From: Novosphingobium sp.
Lineage (GTDB): Bacteria; Pseudomonadota; Alphaproteobacteria; Sphingomonadales; Sphingomonadaceae
Length of the DNA: 64,000 bases
Direction of reading: 5' to 3'
NCBI RefSeq assembly: GCF_039595395.1
Contig: NZ_JBCNLP010000005.1
Coordinates: 124,001-188,000, forward strand
Positions within the stretch are counted from its first letter, which is position 1, and each line of letters begins with the position of its first letter. Under the pieces are notes generated by a model that did no database searches, was not told the DNA's origin, and saw nothing but the letters and a program-made list of their open reading frames with translations. The position numbers and the translations under genes are program-made. Below, piece by piece: positions 7,746-15,315 of the stretch.

Positions 7746-9314
7746 ATGGATTCGAGCCTCACCACCGCCTCTTCGGAAACGCTGCTGGCCGATCTGCACG
7801 CCGCCCTGCCGGCCGGAAGCCTGCTGACCAGCGAGGCGGATATCGCTTTTGGCGCGAATGATGTCTATCGCACCGGCGGCCTGCCACTGGCCGTCGCGCG
7901 GCCCCAGTCCGTAGCCGGAGTGCAGGCCCTGGTCCGTCTGTGCAGTGCGGCGGGTGTTGCCATCGTGCCGCGCGGCGGCGGCGCCTCCTACACCGATGGC
8001 TATCTGCACAAGCCGGGCGGCCATGTGCTTATCGATACCTCCGGGCTCGACAGCATCAATATCGACGAGGCCAATGCAGTGGTCACAGTCGGCGCAGGAG
8101 TCACCTGGGCAAGGCTCAAGGCCGAACTGGACCAGCGCGGCCTGCGCACGCCTTTCTGGGGACCCTTCTCGGGGATCGCCGCCACCATTGGTGGCAGCGC
8201 CAGCCAGAACACGCTGAGTCATGGCAGCAGCGCGCATGGCATTTCGGCCCAGTCGATCCTGGGCATGGAGGTGGTGCTGGCCTCCGGCGACATACTGAAC
8301 ACCAGCGCGGCGGAGGCCATGCGCTTCTATGGGCCTGATCTGACCGGCCTTTTCACCGGCGATTGCGGCACGCTGGGCATCAAGGTCTCCTTGCGCCTGC
8401 CGTTGATCAACCTGATGCCCGACGCCGAGACGCTCTCGTTTGCCTTCGATGATTTCGCGGCCTGTCATACGGCGGTCCGCAAGGCCCAGCTGGCGCGGCT
8501 CGATGATTCCTATTTCGGGCTCGATCTGGCGTTGTCCCAGGGACAGATCGGACGCCATGAGGGCATGGGCGCACGCCTGCGCATTGCCATCGAAGTACTC
8601 AAAAAGGCGCCGAACAAACTCAAGGGCCTGATGCAGGTGCTCAACATGGCGCTGGCCGGCGAGAACCCGATGCGTTCAGGCGCCTATATGTGCCATTTCA
8701 TCGTCGAGGGCTTTGACCCGAAGGATGCCGCCCACAAGGCCCAGCACCTGCGCCAGATCATCAGTCCCCATGGCCGCGAGATCGCCAATTCAATCCCCAC
8801 CTTTGTGCGCTCCATGCCCTTTGCGCCGCTCACCAACATACTGGGGCCTTCGGGCGAACGCTGGGTGCCCCTCCATGGGGTTTTGAGCCATCAGCAGGTG
8901 CTGCCCTTCCATGAGGCTTTCCAGCGGTTGATCGCCAGCTGGCAGGCGCGGATGGACAAGCATGGCATCTGGATCGGCACAATGTTCTCGCCGGTCGGCT
9001 CCTCGGGCTTTCTCTATGAGGTGGCGCTGTACTGGCCCGACGCGCGCACGCCCTATCATCTGACTGTGCTGGGCCCGGAACAGATCGCCAAATTGCCCGA
9101 TTACCCCGCCAATCCCGCCGCCCGGGCCGCAACCGACGAGCTCAAGACGGAAATCGTGGCCCTGATGCAGGATCATGGTGCGGGTCATTTCCAGATCGGC
9201 CGTGCCTATCCTTATCAGACGCGCCTTTCGCAGCCCGCGCGGGAGTTGCTGGGCGCGATGAAGCGGCAGCTTGATCCGCAAGGTATCATGAACCCGGGCG
9301 CGCTGGGGTTTTGA
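7746..9314 (+). CDS. FAD-binding oxidase/dehydrogenase, VAO/PCMH family
   Basis: The 522-residue flavoprotein has the PCMH FAD-binding fold: PRGGGASYTDGY at residues 75-86, then PFWGPFSGIAATIGGSASQN and LGMEVVLASGDIL. It ends in the usual NPGALGF. The family includes vanillyl-alcohol oxidase, p-cresol methylhydroxylase and GlcD-like dehydrogenases, which oxidise phenolic side chains or 2-hydroxy acids. I cannot see whether FAD is covalently bound. ATG 7746 lies 10 nt after AAGGA; ATG 7740 is an alternative start adding two residues. An operator copy lies upstream and another directly downstream. In this context oxidation of a phenolic substrate or a 2-hydroxy acid is plausible. Confidence 0.8.
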   Translation: MDSSLTTASSETLLADLHAALPAGSLLTSEADIAFGANDVYRTGGLPLAVARPQSVAGVQALVRLCSAAGVAIVPRGGGASYTDGYLHKPGGHVLIDTSGLDSINIDEANAVVTVGAGVTWARLKAELDQRGLRTPFWGPFSGIAATIGGSASQNTLSHGSSAHGISAQSILGMEVVLASGDILNTSAAEAMRFYGPDLTGLFTGDCGTLGIKVSLRLPLINLMPDAETLSFAFDDFAACHTAVRKAQLARLDDSYFGLDLALSQGQIGRHEGMGARLRIAIEVLKKAPNKLKGLMQVLNMALAGENPMRSGAYMCHFIVEGFDPKDAAHKAQHLRQIISPHGREIANSIPTFVRSMPFAPLTNILGPSGERWVPLHGVLSHQQVLPFHEAFQRLIASWQARMDKHGIWIGTMFSPVGSSGFLYEVALYWPDARTPYHLTVLGPEQIAKLPDYPANPAARAATDELKTEIVALMQDHGAGHFQIGRAYPYQTRLSQPARELLGAMKRQLDPQGIMNPGALGF

Positions 9315-9330
9315 CCAAGGAGTGCTTCAT

Positions 9331-9361
9331 GTCGCTTTATCCGTCTGGCGGATAAAGCGAC
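9331..9361. promoter_or_regulatory. Candidate IclR operator, copy 4, inside a 13-bp perfect inverted repeat
   Basis: GTCGCTTTATCCG (9331-9343) and CGGATAAAGCGAC (9349-9361) are perfect inverted repeats separated by TCTGG. The inner 17 bp (9338-9354) match the cluster palindrome 6/6 on both halves. It starts 16 bp after the flavoprotein stop and ends 67 bp before the first methyltransferase gene. It could also act as a hairpin in RNA, but there is no U tract after it. Confidence 0.6.
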
Positions 9362-9428
9362 ACCACGCTTTCGGTCCCTTCGCGACCGGCACCATGATAA
9401 ACGATTATTGCATAGTGGAGTCGCGCCA

Positions 9429-10658
9429 ATGCTCAACACCTTCCAGCAAGCGAGCCATCCTGTCCTGCCCAAAGCCACGGCCGATGAGCATGCGCGGCAG
9501 GAGTTCGCCAAAAGCTTCAAGGGCTTCATCCAGTCCAGCCTGCTGCCCGGCCTGTTCCCGGTCTTCCATGGCCGCGTGTCGAAGACCTTTGAAAAGGCTC
9601 ATGGCAGACCGCCGCAGGACCGGCGCGATATTCGCACCGGCATGGTCGATGACCTCTATTTCCAGCATTATGCCGCCGCCAACCGTATCGCGCAGGAGCT
9701 TTTGTGGGAATCGGTCAATGTCTCGGTTGACCGCCAGTTGCCCGCGCTCAATGCCAAGGCGGCGGAACTTTCGGCTGCCAGCAAGGCCCAGCTTGTCATT
9801 CCCGAGGGTTTCGAGCCACCCCGCTATGTTACGGCGCTCGACATTCACTGCATGCCCGGCGGCTATTGCAGCGAGGTCTGCGAGTGCGACATCTCCGTCG
9901 GCGCGCTCTACGACCGGGGCGTCTTCCTCTATGCCATGGGCTACACAGGGCCGGACAATGACGACATGGGCCGCTCGGTGGTCAATTATCTCAAGCGCCG
10001 CATGCCCGATTTCCAGCCCCGCCGCATTCTCGACATGGGCTGCACCGTGGGCCACTCTACCCTGCCCTACAAGGAACTGTTCCCCGAGGCAGAGGTCTGG
10101 GGCATCGATGTCGGCGGGCCGGTTGTGCGCTATGCCCATGCACGCGCGGCGGGCATGGGGCTGGAGGTCAACTTCGCTCAGATGAATGCGGAAGAGACCA
10201 CCTTCCCCGATGGCCATTTCGACCTCGTCGTCAGCCATATCCTGCTGCATGAAACCAGCGGCAAGGCCATGCCCAAAATCTTCGGCGAAGCCCATCGCCT
10301 GCTGGCGCCCGGCGGGCTGATGATCCACGCCGACCTGCCACCCTTCGATCTGATGGACCCCTTCACCCAGTTCATCCTCGACAATGAGACTTGGTACAAC
10401 AATGAGCCCTTCTGGGGCGCGATGCGTGATATGGATCAGATCGACCTGGCCGAGCGCGCCGGTTTCGACCGCGCGACGGTGAAATTCGACACCGCGCCCA
10501 TGGCAGTGATGGAATTTGCCGCTGCTGCCGAAGGCTACAGCCAGGAAGCCTCCGAAGCGGTGGCCGAGCGCGAGTTTACCGCCGGCGAATTTGCCCCGGG
10601 CGGCGGCTGGGAAGTGCTGATCGCCCGCAAGGCCGACGCACAGGCCAAAGCGGCGTAA
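9429..10658 (+). CDS. SAM-dependent methyltransferase-like protein, copy A
   Basis: The 409-residue protein has a helical N-terminal half and a class I methyltransferase core: RILDMGCTVGHS at about 199-210, GIDVG acidic loop, and DLVVSHILLHE as motif post-I/IV. A cysteine-rich segment (C141, C147, C151, C153 in CMPGGYCSEVCECD) precedes the core. It could bind a metal and is absent from copy B. Copy B (13696-14826) shares the order MPGGY, DRG-x-x-x-Y, RIL-x-x-GC-x-VG and YNNEP, so the two are paralogues. A small helical protein gene follows after 13 bp. The ATG at 9429 follows a GTGGAG. Methyl acceptor and role are unknown; a catabolic or demethylation-linked function is only a guess. Confidence 0.7.
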   Translation: MLNTFQQASHPVLPKATADEHARQEFAKSFKGFIQSSLLPGLFPVFHGRVSKTFEKAHGRPPQDRRDIRTGMVDDLYFQHYAAANRIAQELLWESVNVSVDRQLPALNAKAAELSAASKAQLVIPEGFEPPRYVTALDIHCMPGGYCSEVCECDISVGALYDRGVFLYAMGYTGPDNDDMGRSVVNYLKRRMPDFQPRRILDMGCTVGHSTLPYKELFPEAEVWGIDVGGPVVRYAHARAAGMGLEVNFAQMNAEETTFPDGHFDLVVSHILLHETSGKAMPKIFGEAHRLLAPGGLMIHADLPPFDLMDPFTQFILDNETWYNNEPFWGAMRDMDQIDLAERAGFDRATVKFDTAPMAVMEFAAAAEGYSQEASEAVAEREFTAGEFAPGGGWEVLIARKADAQAKAA

Positions 10659-10671
10659 GAGGACCAGGACA

Positions 10672-11049
10672 ATGACCCCCGACATCATCGACCGCCCCGC
10701 CGACTACCCGCATGTCGTCAAGGACGCCAAGGGCAAGCGGCCCCATTTCTATGAAGCGCCCGGCCTCGATCAGGCGATGAGCATGATCATGGTGCTGGCC
10801 AGCGAACTGGCGACGTTGCGCGATCGGCAGGACAGCGCCGAGCGCGTCGCCAAGGCTCATGGCATCGACCTTGCGGCGGGCATCGAGACGCTGGAACTGG
10901 ATCAGGCCGCGCTGGAAGAGCGCGAAGCTCGCCGCCAGGGCTTCCTTGATCGCCTGTTCTATCTGGCCCGCAAGGATGCCAGCGAAGCCGGCAAGACCGA
11001 AACCACCGAGGGCTACAACGCCACCATTCACGATATCGCCCAGCAGTAA
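10672..11049 (+). CDS. Small helical protein paired with methyltransferase A
   Basis: The 125-residue protein is unknown to me. A central segment, DQAMSMIMVLASELATLRDR (residues 33-52), is charged, helical and probably coiled coil. It matches DQALSMIAALASELAVARER in the 98-residue protein at 13394. Each small protein is encoded next to one methyltransferase copy (here 13 bp downstream, there 5 bp upstream). It is therefore probably a dedicated partner or accessory subunit. No signal peptide or membrane segment is visible. A strong terminator follows. Confidence 0.65.
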   Translation: MTPDIIDRPADYPHVVKDAKGKRPHFYEAPGLDQAMSMIMVLASELATLRDRQDSAERVAKAHGIDLAAGIETLELDQAALEEREARRQGFLDRLFYLARKDASEAGKTETTEGYNATIHDIAQQ

Positions 11050-11068
11050 ACCTGCCGGAAGGCATGAA

Positions 11069-11102
11069 CCCCGCACCGGCCCCACGCCGGTGCGGGGTTT
11101 TT
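11069..11102 (+). terminator. Strong rho-independent terminator
   Basis: CCCCGCACCGG (11069-11079) pairs perfectly with CCGGTGCGGGG (11087-11097) around a 7-nt loop and is followed by TTTTT. It ends the plus-strand transcript of methyltransferase A and its partner. It sits between convergent genes, 15 bp before the end of the minus-strand VOC gene. Confidence 0.85.
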
Positions 11103-11116
11103 GCTGCAGCTGTCTC

Positions 11117-11659
11117 TCAGGCGCCCTCCCTGCCGGTGCGCTCCTGCTCGGCGGGGTTGGTCTCGACCAGATTCAACAAAACGCCGTTAGGGTCGCGCAG
11201 ACAGACCTCGCGCTGGGCGCGATGCGGCATCACGAAAACCTGCGGATCAGGCGACCAGATTGCCCCTGTCGCCCGGAGTGCCGCGAGAGTCTCATCCATA
11301 TCCTGCACGTAGAACACCAAAGCCACCTCACCGATGCGCGCGGGCCCGCGCGAGACCGGCGCCGTCAGAGGCTCGAGCTTCGGATCGATGACAAACAGCC
11401 CGATCATGCCGAAATTTGGCCCGCCGCTCTTGACGATGCGCACCGCCAGGGGGCCATGGCTGCGAAAACCCAGGATCCGGCTGGCCGAAGCATGGGTCAG
11501 CACGCCCTCGTAGTAAACCTCGGTAAAGCCCAGAGCCGCATAGAAGCGCGCTGACCGCTCCATGTCGCGCACGAAAATCGTGGCGCGAATCAGCGAAGAT
11601 ACCGGGCGGGGAAGGCTCTGCTCCTCGGGCGGAAAGGGGGAAGTCTGCACGCTCATCAT
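11117..11659 (-). CDS. VOC superfamily protein (glyoxalase/extradiol dioxygenase fold)
   Basis: The 180-residue protein has the paired beta-alpha-beta modules of the vicinal oxygen chelate fold: ATIFVRDMERSARFYAALGF near residues 26-45 and ALVFYVQDMDETLAALRATG in the second half, ending with LRDPNGVLLNLVE. The family contains glyoxalases, isomerases, dioxygenases and binding proteins. The C-terminal glutamate of LNLVE is in the usual metal-ligand position. Its ATG overlaps the stop of the preceding gene (ATGA), so it is translated with the two upstream minus-strand genes. The reaction is not predictable. Confidence 0.8.
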   Translation of the reverse strand: MMSVQTSPFPPEEQSLPRPVSSLIRATIFVRDMERSARFYAALGFTEVYYEGVLTHASASRILGFRSHGPLAVRIVKSGGPNFGMIGLFVIDPKLEPLTAPVSRGPARIGEVALVFYVQDMDETLAALRATGAIWSPDPQVFVMPHRAQREVCLRDPNGVLLNLVETNPAEQERTGREGA

Positions 11660-12345
11660 ATCACTTTCGTTTCATCATGCAGGTCGACAAGTTCATAGGA
11701 ATGCCCGGTCAGCGACCATGTCATCGCCAGGAAAACCCCGTCGCCCTGCCTGACCCAGAGGTCGGCGGCGGGCCAGTCATCGCGCCAGCGCAGGCGGTAA
11801 TGCCACGAGGCAAAGCGTCCGGCGGCCACGCTGCGATCCACCGGCCCCATATAGGCCGCCTCTATCACCATGGCCTGTGCCGGTCCCTCGCTCTCGCCGT
11901 CGGGCGAAACGGCATTGGTGACGGCAGGAATGGGCAGGAAGCGACCGGGCTCATGCTGGCCCCGTTCATGGACGATCAAGGCGTCGCCCATGAGCGGATG
12001 CAGCCCCAGATAGGGCAATCTTCCGGTCGTGGAGATGCGTTGCGGCGCAAGCGCCATCCCGTCGCGCAACGCGCCGACATGCACTGCGGTGTCTTCGATC
12101 CGGAAGGCCATCGCGTGTTGCCGCCCGTCGGCATGCCACAGACGGCAAGCGCCATCACGCGGCCGCCAGCTTTCGTCCATCGCCAGGGACACCTCCCGCC
12201 AAAGCCCTGCATCGGCAAGTTCGCACCAGGCGCGCAGCAAATGGCCGCCGGGCAGGGTCAACAGTTCAAAGGTCTCATGACCGATGTCCTGTCCCTGCGC
12301 ATCGCGATAGGCGATTCGCCCCGCAACGCTCTGTGCCGCGATCAT
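11656..12345 (-). CDS. Protein of unknown function in the hydrolase-VOC operon
   Basis: This 229-residue protein is not recognised. It is rich in tryptophan, glycine and alternating hydrophobic/polar stretches (for example ASWHYRLRWRDDWPAADLW near residue 190), which suggests a beta-rich, lipocalin-like barrel. That is inference from composition. No signal peptide is seen. Its start (12345) overlaps the stop of the alpha/beta hydrolase gene by 4 bp, and its stop overlaps the VOC start by 4 bp. The three proteins are therefore made in step and probably act on one substrate. Confidence 0.65.
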   Translation of the reverse strand: MIAAQSVAGRIAYRDAQGQDIGHETFELLTLPGGHLLRAWCELADAGLWREVSLAMDESWRPRDGACRLWHADGRQHAMAFRIEDTAVHVGALRDGMALAPQRISTTGRLPYLGLHPLMGDALIVHERGQHEPGRFLPIPAVTNAVSPDGESEGPAQAMVIEAAYMGPVDRSVAAGRFASWHYRLRWRDDWPAADLWVRQGDGVFLAMTWSLTGHSYELVDLHDETKVI

Positions 12346-13154
12346 GCCGGTACGCCCCTCAGGAAGTCCGCAATGGCCGCCGCCCATGCTTCGGGCGCCT
12401 CGTCACAGATGTCGATCCCGCCGCCGACGATTTCCGCCCAGGCAAAATCGGGGCGCAGGGCAAGGGCGGCCTGCGCACTGGCGTGTGTCATGTCGCCCGT
12501 GTTGGTCAGCAGCAGGCAGGGCACGGCGATACGCGGCAGGCTCTGTTCATGACGATAGGCAAAGGCGGCGGCATGCCCCCACCAGTAGGTGCCCTGACGA
12601 TAGGCCTGCATCGCCTGCACCACATAATCGGTGATGCGATCGGGCGGTACGCGCCCTTGTGACAACTCCTCGCGCAGCGAGGCGACGTCCGCCAGATGCG
12701 CGCCGCCCGGCAAGGCGGCGAAGGCCATTTCCTTCGCGAGCAGACGTTCGCCCAGACGGGCGCGCTCGTCATCGGGCAGTAGCATGGGCCCGTGAAGGAT
12801 CAGGGCCTGCGTCCTTTCAGGATGGGCAAGCGCGAATTCGGTCGCCACCGCCGCCCCGGTGTGATGGCCCGCCACCGCCGCGCGCTCCAGCATCAGGGCA
12901 TCGAGCACCGGTGCCACGCAGCGCGCGTAATCGGCAATTGTGGGCGGCCCTGCGGGCGGATGGGAAAGGCCGAAGCCGGGCATGTCGATGGCAATCGGCC
13001 GCAGGCCCGCCGCCATGAGCGGAGCGAAGACCGCATCAAACTGCCCTGCGGCCATGATCGCCTGATGCAGCAGCACCAGCGGCCTGCCGTGCGGGGCGAC
13101 ATGGACATGGATCTGCCCAAAGGGTCCATCGACATAGCGGCGCTTCATCACCAT
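12342..13154 (-). CDS. Alpha/beta-fold hydrolase with atypical nucleophile elbow
   Basis: The protein of about 270 residues has the alpha/beta hydrolase pattern: PLVLLHQAIMAAGQFDAVF near the N-terminus, IAIDMPGFGLSHPP, an elbow region AVAGHHTGAAVATEFALAHP, and a C-terminal acid/histidine region ending in AIADFLRGVPA. The elbow reads GHHTG, so the nucleophile position of G-x-Nuc-x-G is a histidine rather than serine, aspartate or cysteine. I have a recollection of this pattern in annotated proteobacterial hydrolases. Starts at 13175, 13154 or 13148 are possible; 13154 fits the length of the fold. It heads the coupled operon with the unknown protein and the VOC protein. An operator copy lies about 120 bp upstream. 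Confidence 0.75.
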   Translation of the reverse strand: MVMKRRYVDGPFGQIHVHVAPHGRPLVLLHQAIMAAGQFDAVFAPLMAAGLRPIAIDMPGFGLSHPPAGPPTIADYARCVAPVLDALMLERAAVAGHHTGAAVATEFALAHPERTQALILHGPMLLPDDERARLGERLLAKEMAFAALPGGAHLADVASLREELSQGRVPPDRITDYVVQAMQAYRQGTYWWGHAAAFAYRHEQSLPRIAVPCLLLTNTGDMTHASAQAALALRPDFAWAEIVGGGIDICDEAPEAWAAAIADFLRGVPA

Positions 13155-13271
13155 CCCTGCGGTGTCCTGGCTCATCCCGATCATCTGGCTCACCACTCCG
13201 GTTCGCTCCGGGGCGATTATCTTCAGATTGAAGGGCACCTTACAGAACGTCCACCCCCCCTTCCAGCCCGG

Positions 13272-13288
13272 CCTCCGCCTGTCGGACA
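13272..13288. promoter_or_regulatory. Candidate IclR operator, copy 5
   Basis: CCTCCGCCTGTCGGACA matches copy 2 at 14 of 17 positions, including the identical 13-bp core TCCGCCTGTCGGA. It lies in the divergent gap between the alpha/beta hydrolase operon (minus) and the second small-protein/methyltransferase pair (plus), so it could control both. Confidence 0.5.
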
Positions 13289-13393
13289 GCGGGCAAAGAA
13301 AGAGTTCCACCAAGCGATCATCCGCCACAGACAGCTCTTGCGATCTGCTATCCTTTTCACCATCATCTGCGACCATCCCTGGAGTGCTGCCGC

Positions 13394-13690
13394 GTGAAAC
13401 TTCCCCCCCCCCCCACCGCGGGACGCCGCGAGATCACCGGCCTCTCCGTCATCGAGGATCAGGCGCTCTCGATGATTGCGGCGCTGGCCAGCGAACTGGC
13501 CGTGGCACGCGAACGCATCGATACGCTGGAACGTCTGCTGGACGCCAATGGCACGCTGCCACGCGCGCAGATCGAGGCTTATCGTGCCGAGGGCGAGGCC
13601 GCGCAGCAGCGCGAGGGATTGCGTCACAATCTGATCGCCAAGGTCTTCCGGCCACTGCGCGATGCCTCGCGCCGGGCGCTCGAAGGATAA
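13394..13690 (+). CDS. Small helical protein paired with methyltransferase B
   Basis: This 98-residue protein starts at a GTG (13394) with GGAG 9 nt upstream. It contains IEDQALSMIAALASELAVAR, which aligns with the 125-residue protein at 10672, and a second charged helix. The N-terminus is encoded by a run of 12 C residues (13403-13414) giving four prolines. Slippage there would put the gene out of frame. The methyltransferase copy B starts 5 bp after its stop. Function unknown; the repeated pairing suggests a complex with the methyltransferase. Confidence 0.6.
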   Translation: MKLPPPPTAGRREITGLSVIEDQALSMIAALASELAVARERIDTLERLLDANGTLPRAQIEAYRAEGEAAQQREGLRHNLIAKVFRPLRDASRRALEG

Positions 13691-13695
13691 GAACC

Positions 13696-14826
13696 ATGTC
13701 CACCCCCCCACCTTCCCTCACCCATCCGATGCTGCCCGAGGCCGGCCATGACGAGATGGCCCAGCAGCTTTTCATCCGCGATCTCAAGATGTGGCTGGGC
13801 GCCGAGATCGAACCGCTTCAGGGCGAGATCGCGCGCAAGCTGGACCCCGGCCCCGCCCATAACGACCGTGATGCCGAAACCTTTGCCCGCCTGCACGAGG
13901 AACCGGCCTTCCGCTCCTGGGCCGGCGTGTTCCGCGCCTCGCAGGAATTGATGTGGGACGATATCTGGCGCAGCGTGGAGCGGCAGGCCGATACGCTCGA
14001 CGCGCGCGCCAATGAGGTGACACTGGGATCGCTGCACCTCGACCCGGACTTCAAGGCGCCCGACTATCTGGTGGATGGCCATGTCCATATCATGCCGGGC
14101 GGCTACGATCTGGATGCGCCGGGCGTGCGGCAGGGCGCGATGATGGATCGCGGCGGCGCGGTCTATATGCTGGGCCGCAACGGCGGCTTCCTTAACGACG
14201 GTCGCGGCAAGACGGTGCTGGCCCATGTTTACGCGCTCTATCCCGACCTTCAACCCGAGCGCATTCTGGAACTGGGCTGCGGCGTGGGTGCCAGCCTGCT
14301 GCCCGTGGCGCAGGCCTTCCCCCAGGCAGAAAGCTTTGGCCTCGATGTCGGCCCTTCGATGCTGCGCTATGCCCATGCGCGGGCTGGTCATCTGGGTGTA
14401 GCGGCGCATTTCGTGCAAGGCAGCGCTGAAGAGGCGCCTTTCGAGGACGGCAGCTTCGATCTCGTTTTCTCCGCCGCGCTGATGCATGAAACCTCCGCCG
14501 AAGCCATCGAGCGCATTCTGGCCGAGAGCCACCGCCTGCTGCGTCCCGGCGGGGTGGCGGTGCATCTGGAGGTGCCTTCACGCTATGATGAGCTGGACCT
14601 TTGGAGCCAGATTCGCTCGCAGGTGGAGCGCGATTACAACAATGAGCCCGCCTGGCAGGCTGCCACCTCCGCCGATTATGGCGCGCTAATGCGTGCGGCG
14701 GGTTTCACGGATGTGGCCGTGGGCTTTCAGGATGCCGCTTGGGCGCCATTGCCGGGCCAAGCTGGCTTCGGACCTGATTCGAAGGGCGTTTTCCGCTCCT
14801 GGTTCGTCACCTCGGCGCGGCGCTGA
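13696..14826 (+). CDS. SAM-dependent methyltransferase, copy B
   Basis: The 376-residue protein has a helical N-terminal half and a class I methyltransferase core: RILELGCGVGAS at 189-200, GLDVGPSMLRYAHARA, DLVFSAALMHETS and HRLLRPGGVAVHLEVPS. It is a diverged paralogue of the protein at 9429 with the same motif order and spacing, but lacks its cysteine cluster (MPGGYDLDAPGV instead). GATAAGAAC precedes the ATG. The open frame extends to 13162, but the upstream part overlaps the small protein gene and is not protein-like. The substrate is unknown. Confidence 0.75.
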   Translation: MSTPPPSLTHPMLPEAGHDEMAQQLFIRDLKMWLGAEIEPLQGEIARKLDPGPAHNDRDAETFARLHEEPAFRSWAGVFRASQELMWDDIWRSVERQADTLDARANEVTLGSLHLDPDFKAPDYLVDGHVHIMPGGYDLDAPGVRQGAMMDRGGAVYMLGRNGGFLNDGRGKTVLAHVYALYPDLQPERILELGCGVGASLLPVAQAFPQAESFGLDVGPSMLRYAHARAGHLGVAAHFVQGSAEEAPFEDGSFDLVFSAALMHETSAEAIERILAESHRLLRPGGVAVHLEVPSRYDELDLWSQIRSQVERDYNNEPAWQAATSADYGALMRAAGFTDVAVGFQDAAWAPLPGQAGFGPDSKGVFRSWFVTSARR

Positions 14827-15315
14827 CCGATCGTTTCCCCCGGGCGTGGCCTGGCACATCTGGGCCACCGTTCATTTCGACATCAGTTTAAGCCAATCAT
14901 GCACCGGGGAAAGCCCGGAACATGACGATGGGATGTCGCTCGCCGGCGGCATCAAAAGATATGGGGCACTCGCGCTGGACGGCTCACGAGCTGCGTTGAA
15001 CTTGGTTTCCCTCGGACTGTTCCATGATTGGTGTGGAGGACGCTCGGGATAGCGGTCGCGTTTGGACGTGTAAGGCGCGCAGCCATGCCGGAGACATGGC
15101 AAGCACCGACACGCCAACATCGCGGCGATGGTGAAGAAATTGGCGAGCGAGAGCGCGACCTCGCGCGGCAGGCACTGCTGTGCTGGCGCTTCAAACAGGC
15201 CGGCGCGCAGCCGGCCGGGCGGAACGGTGTTCACATGCTGTATGCACGCCCGCTCGCGGCAAGGCCGGCCGCTGCAAATCCGCCAGCAGCGCGCGGCGGC
15301 TAATCCGCGCTCCGG
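14827..15315. other. Intergenic region without a recognisable gene
   Basis: I see no convincing gene, RNA or repeat here. Short open frames on both strands have no ribosome site and no recognisable protein pattern. The stretch separates the catabolic cluster from the next minus-strand operon. Confidence 0.5.

Noticed and set aside
13162..13695. N-terminal extension of methyltransferase B to 13162
   Set aside because: The extension overlaps the small paired protein, contains the C12 tract and is not protein-like; ATG 13696 fits the paralogue.
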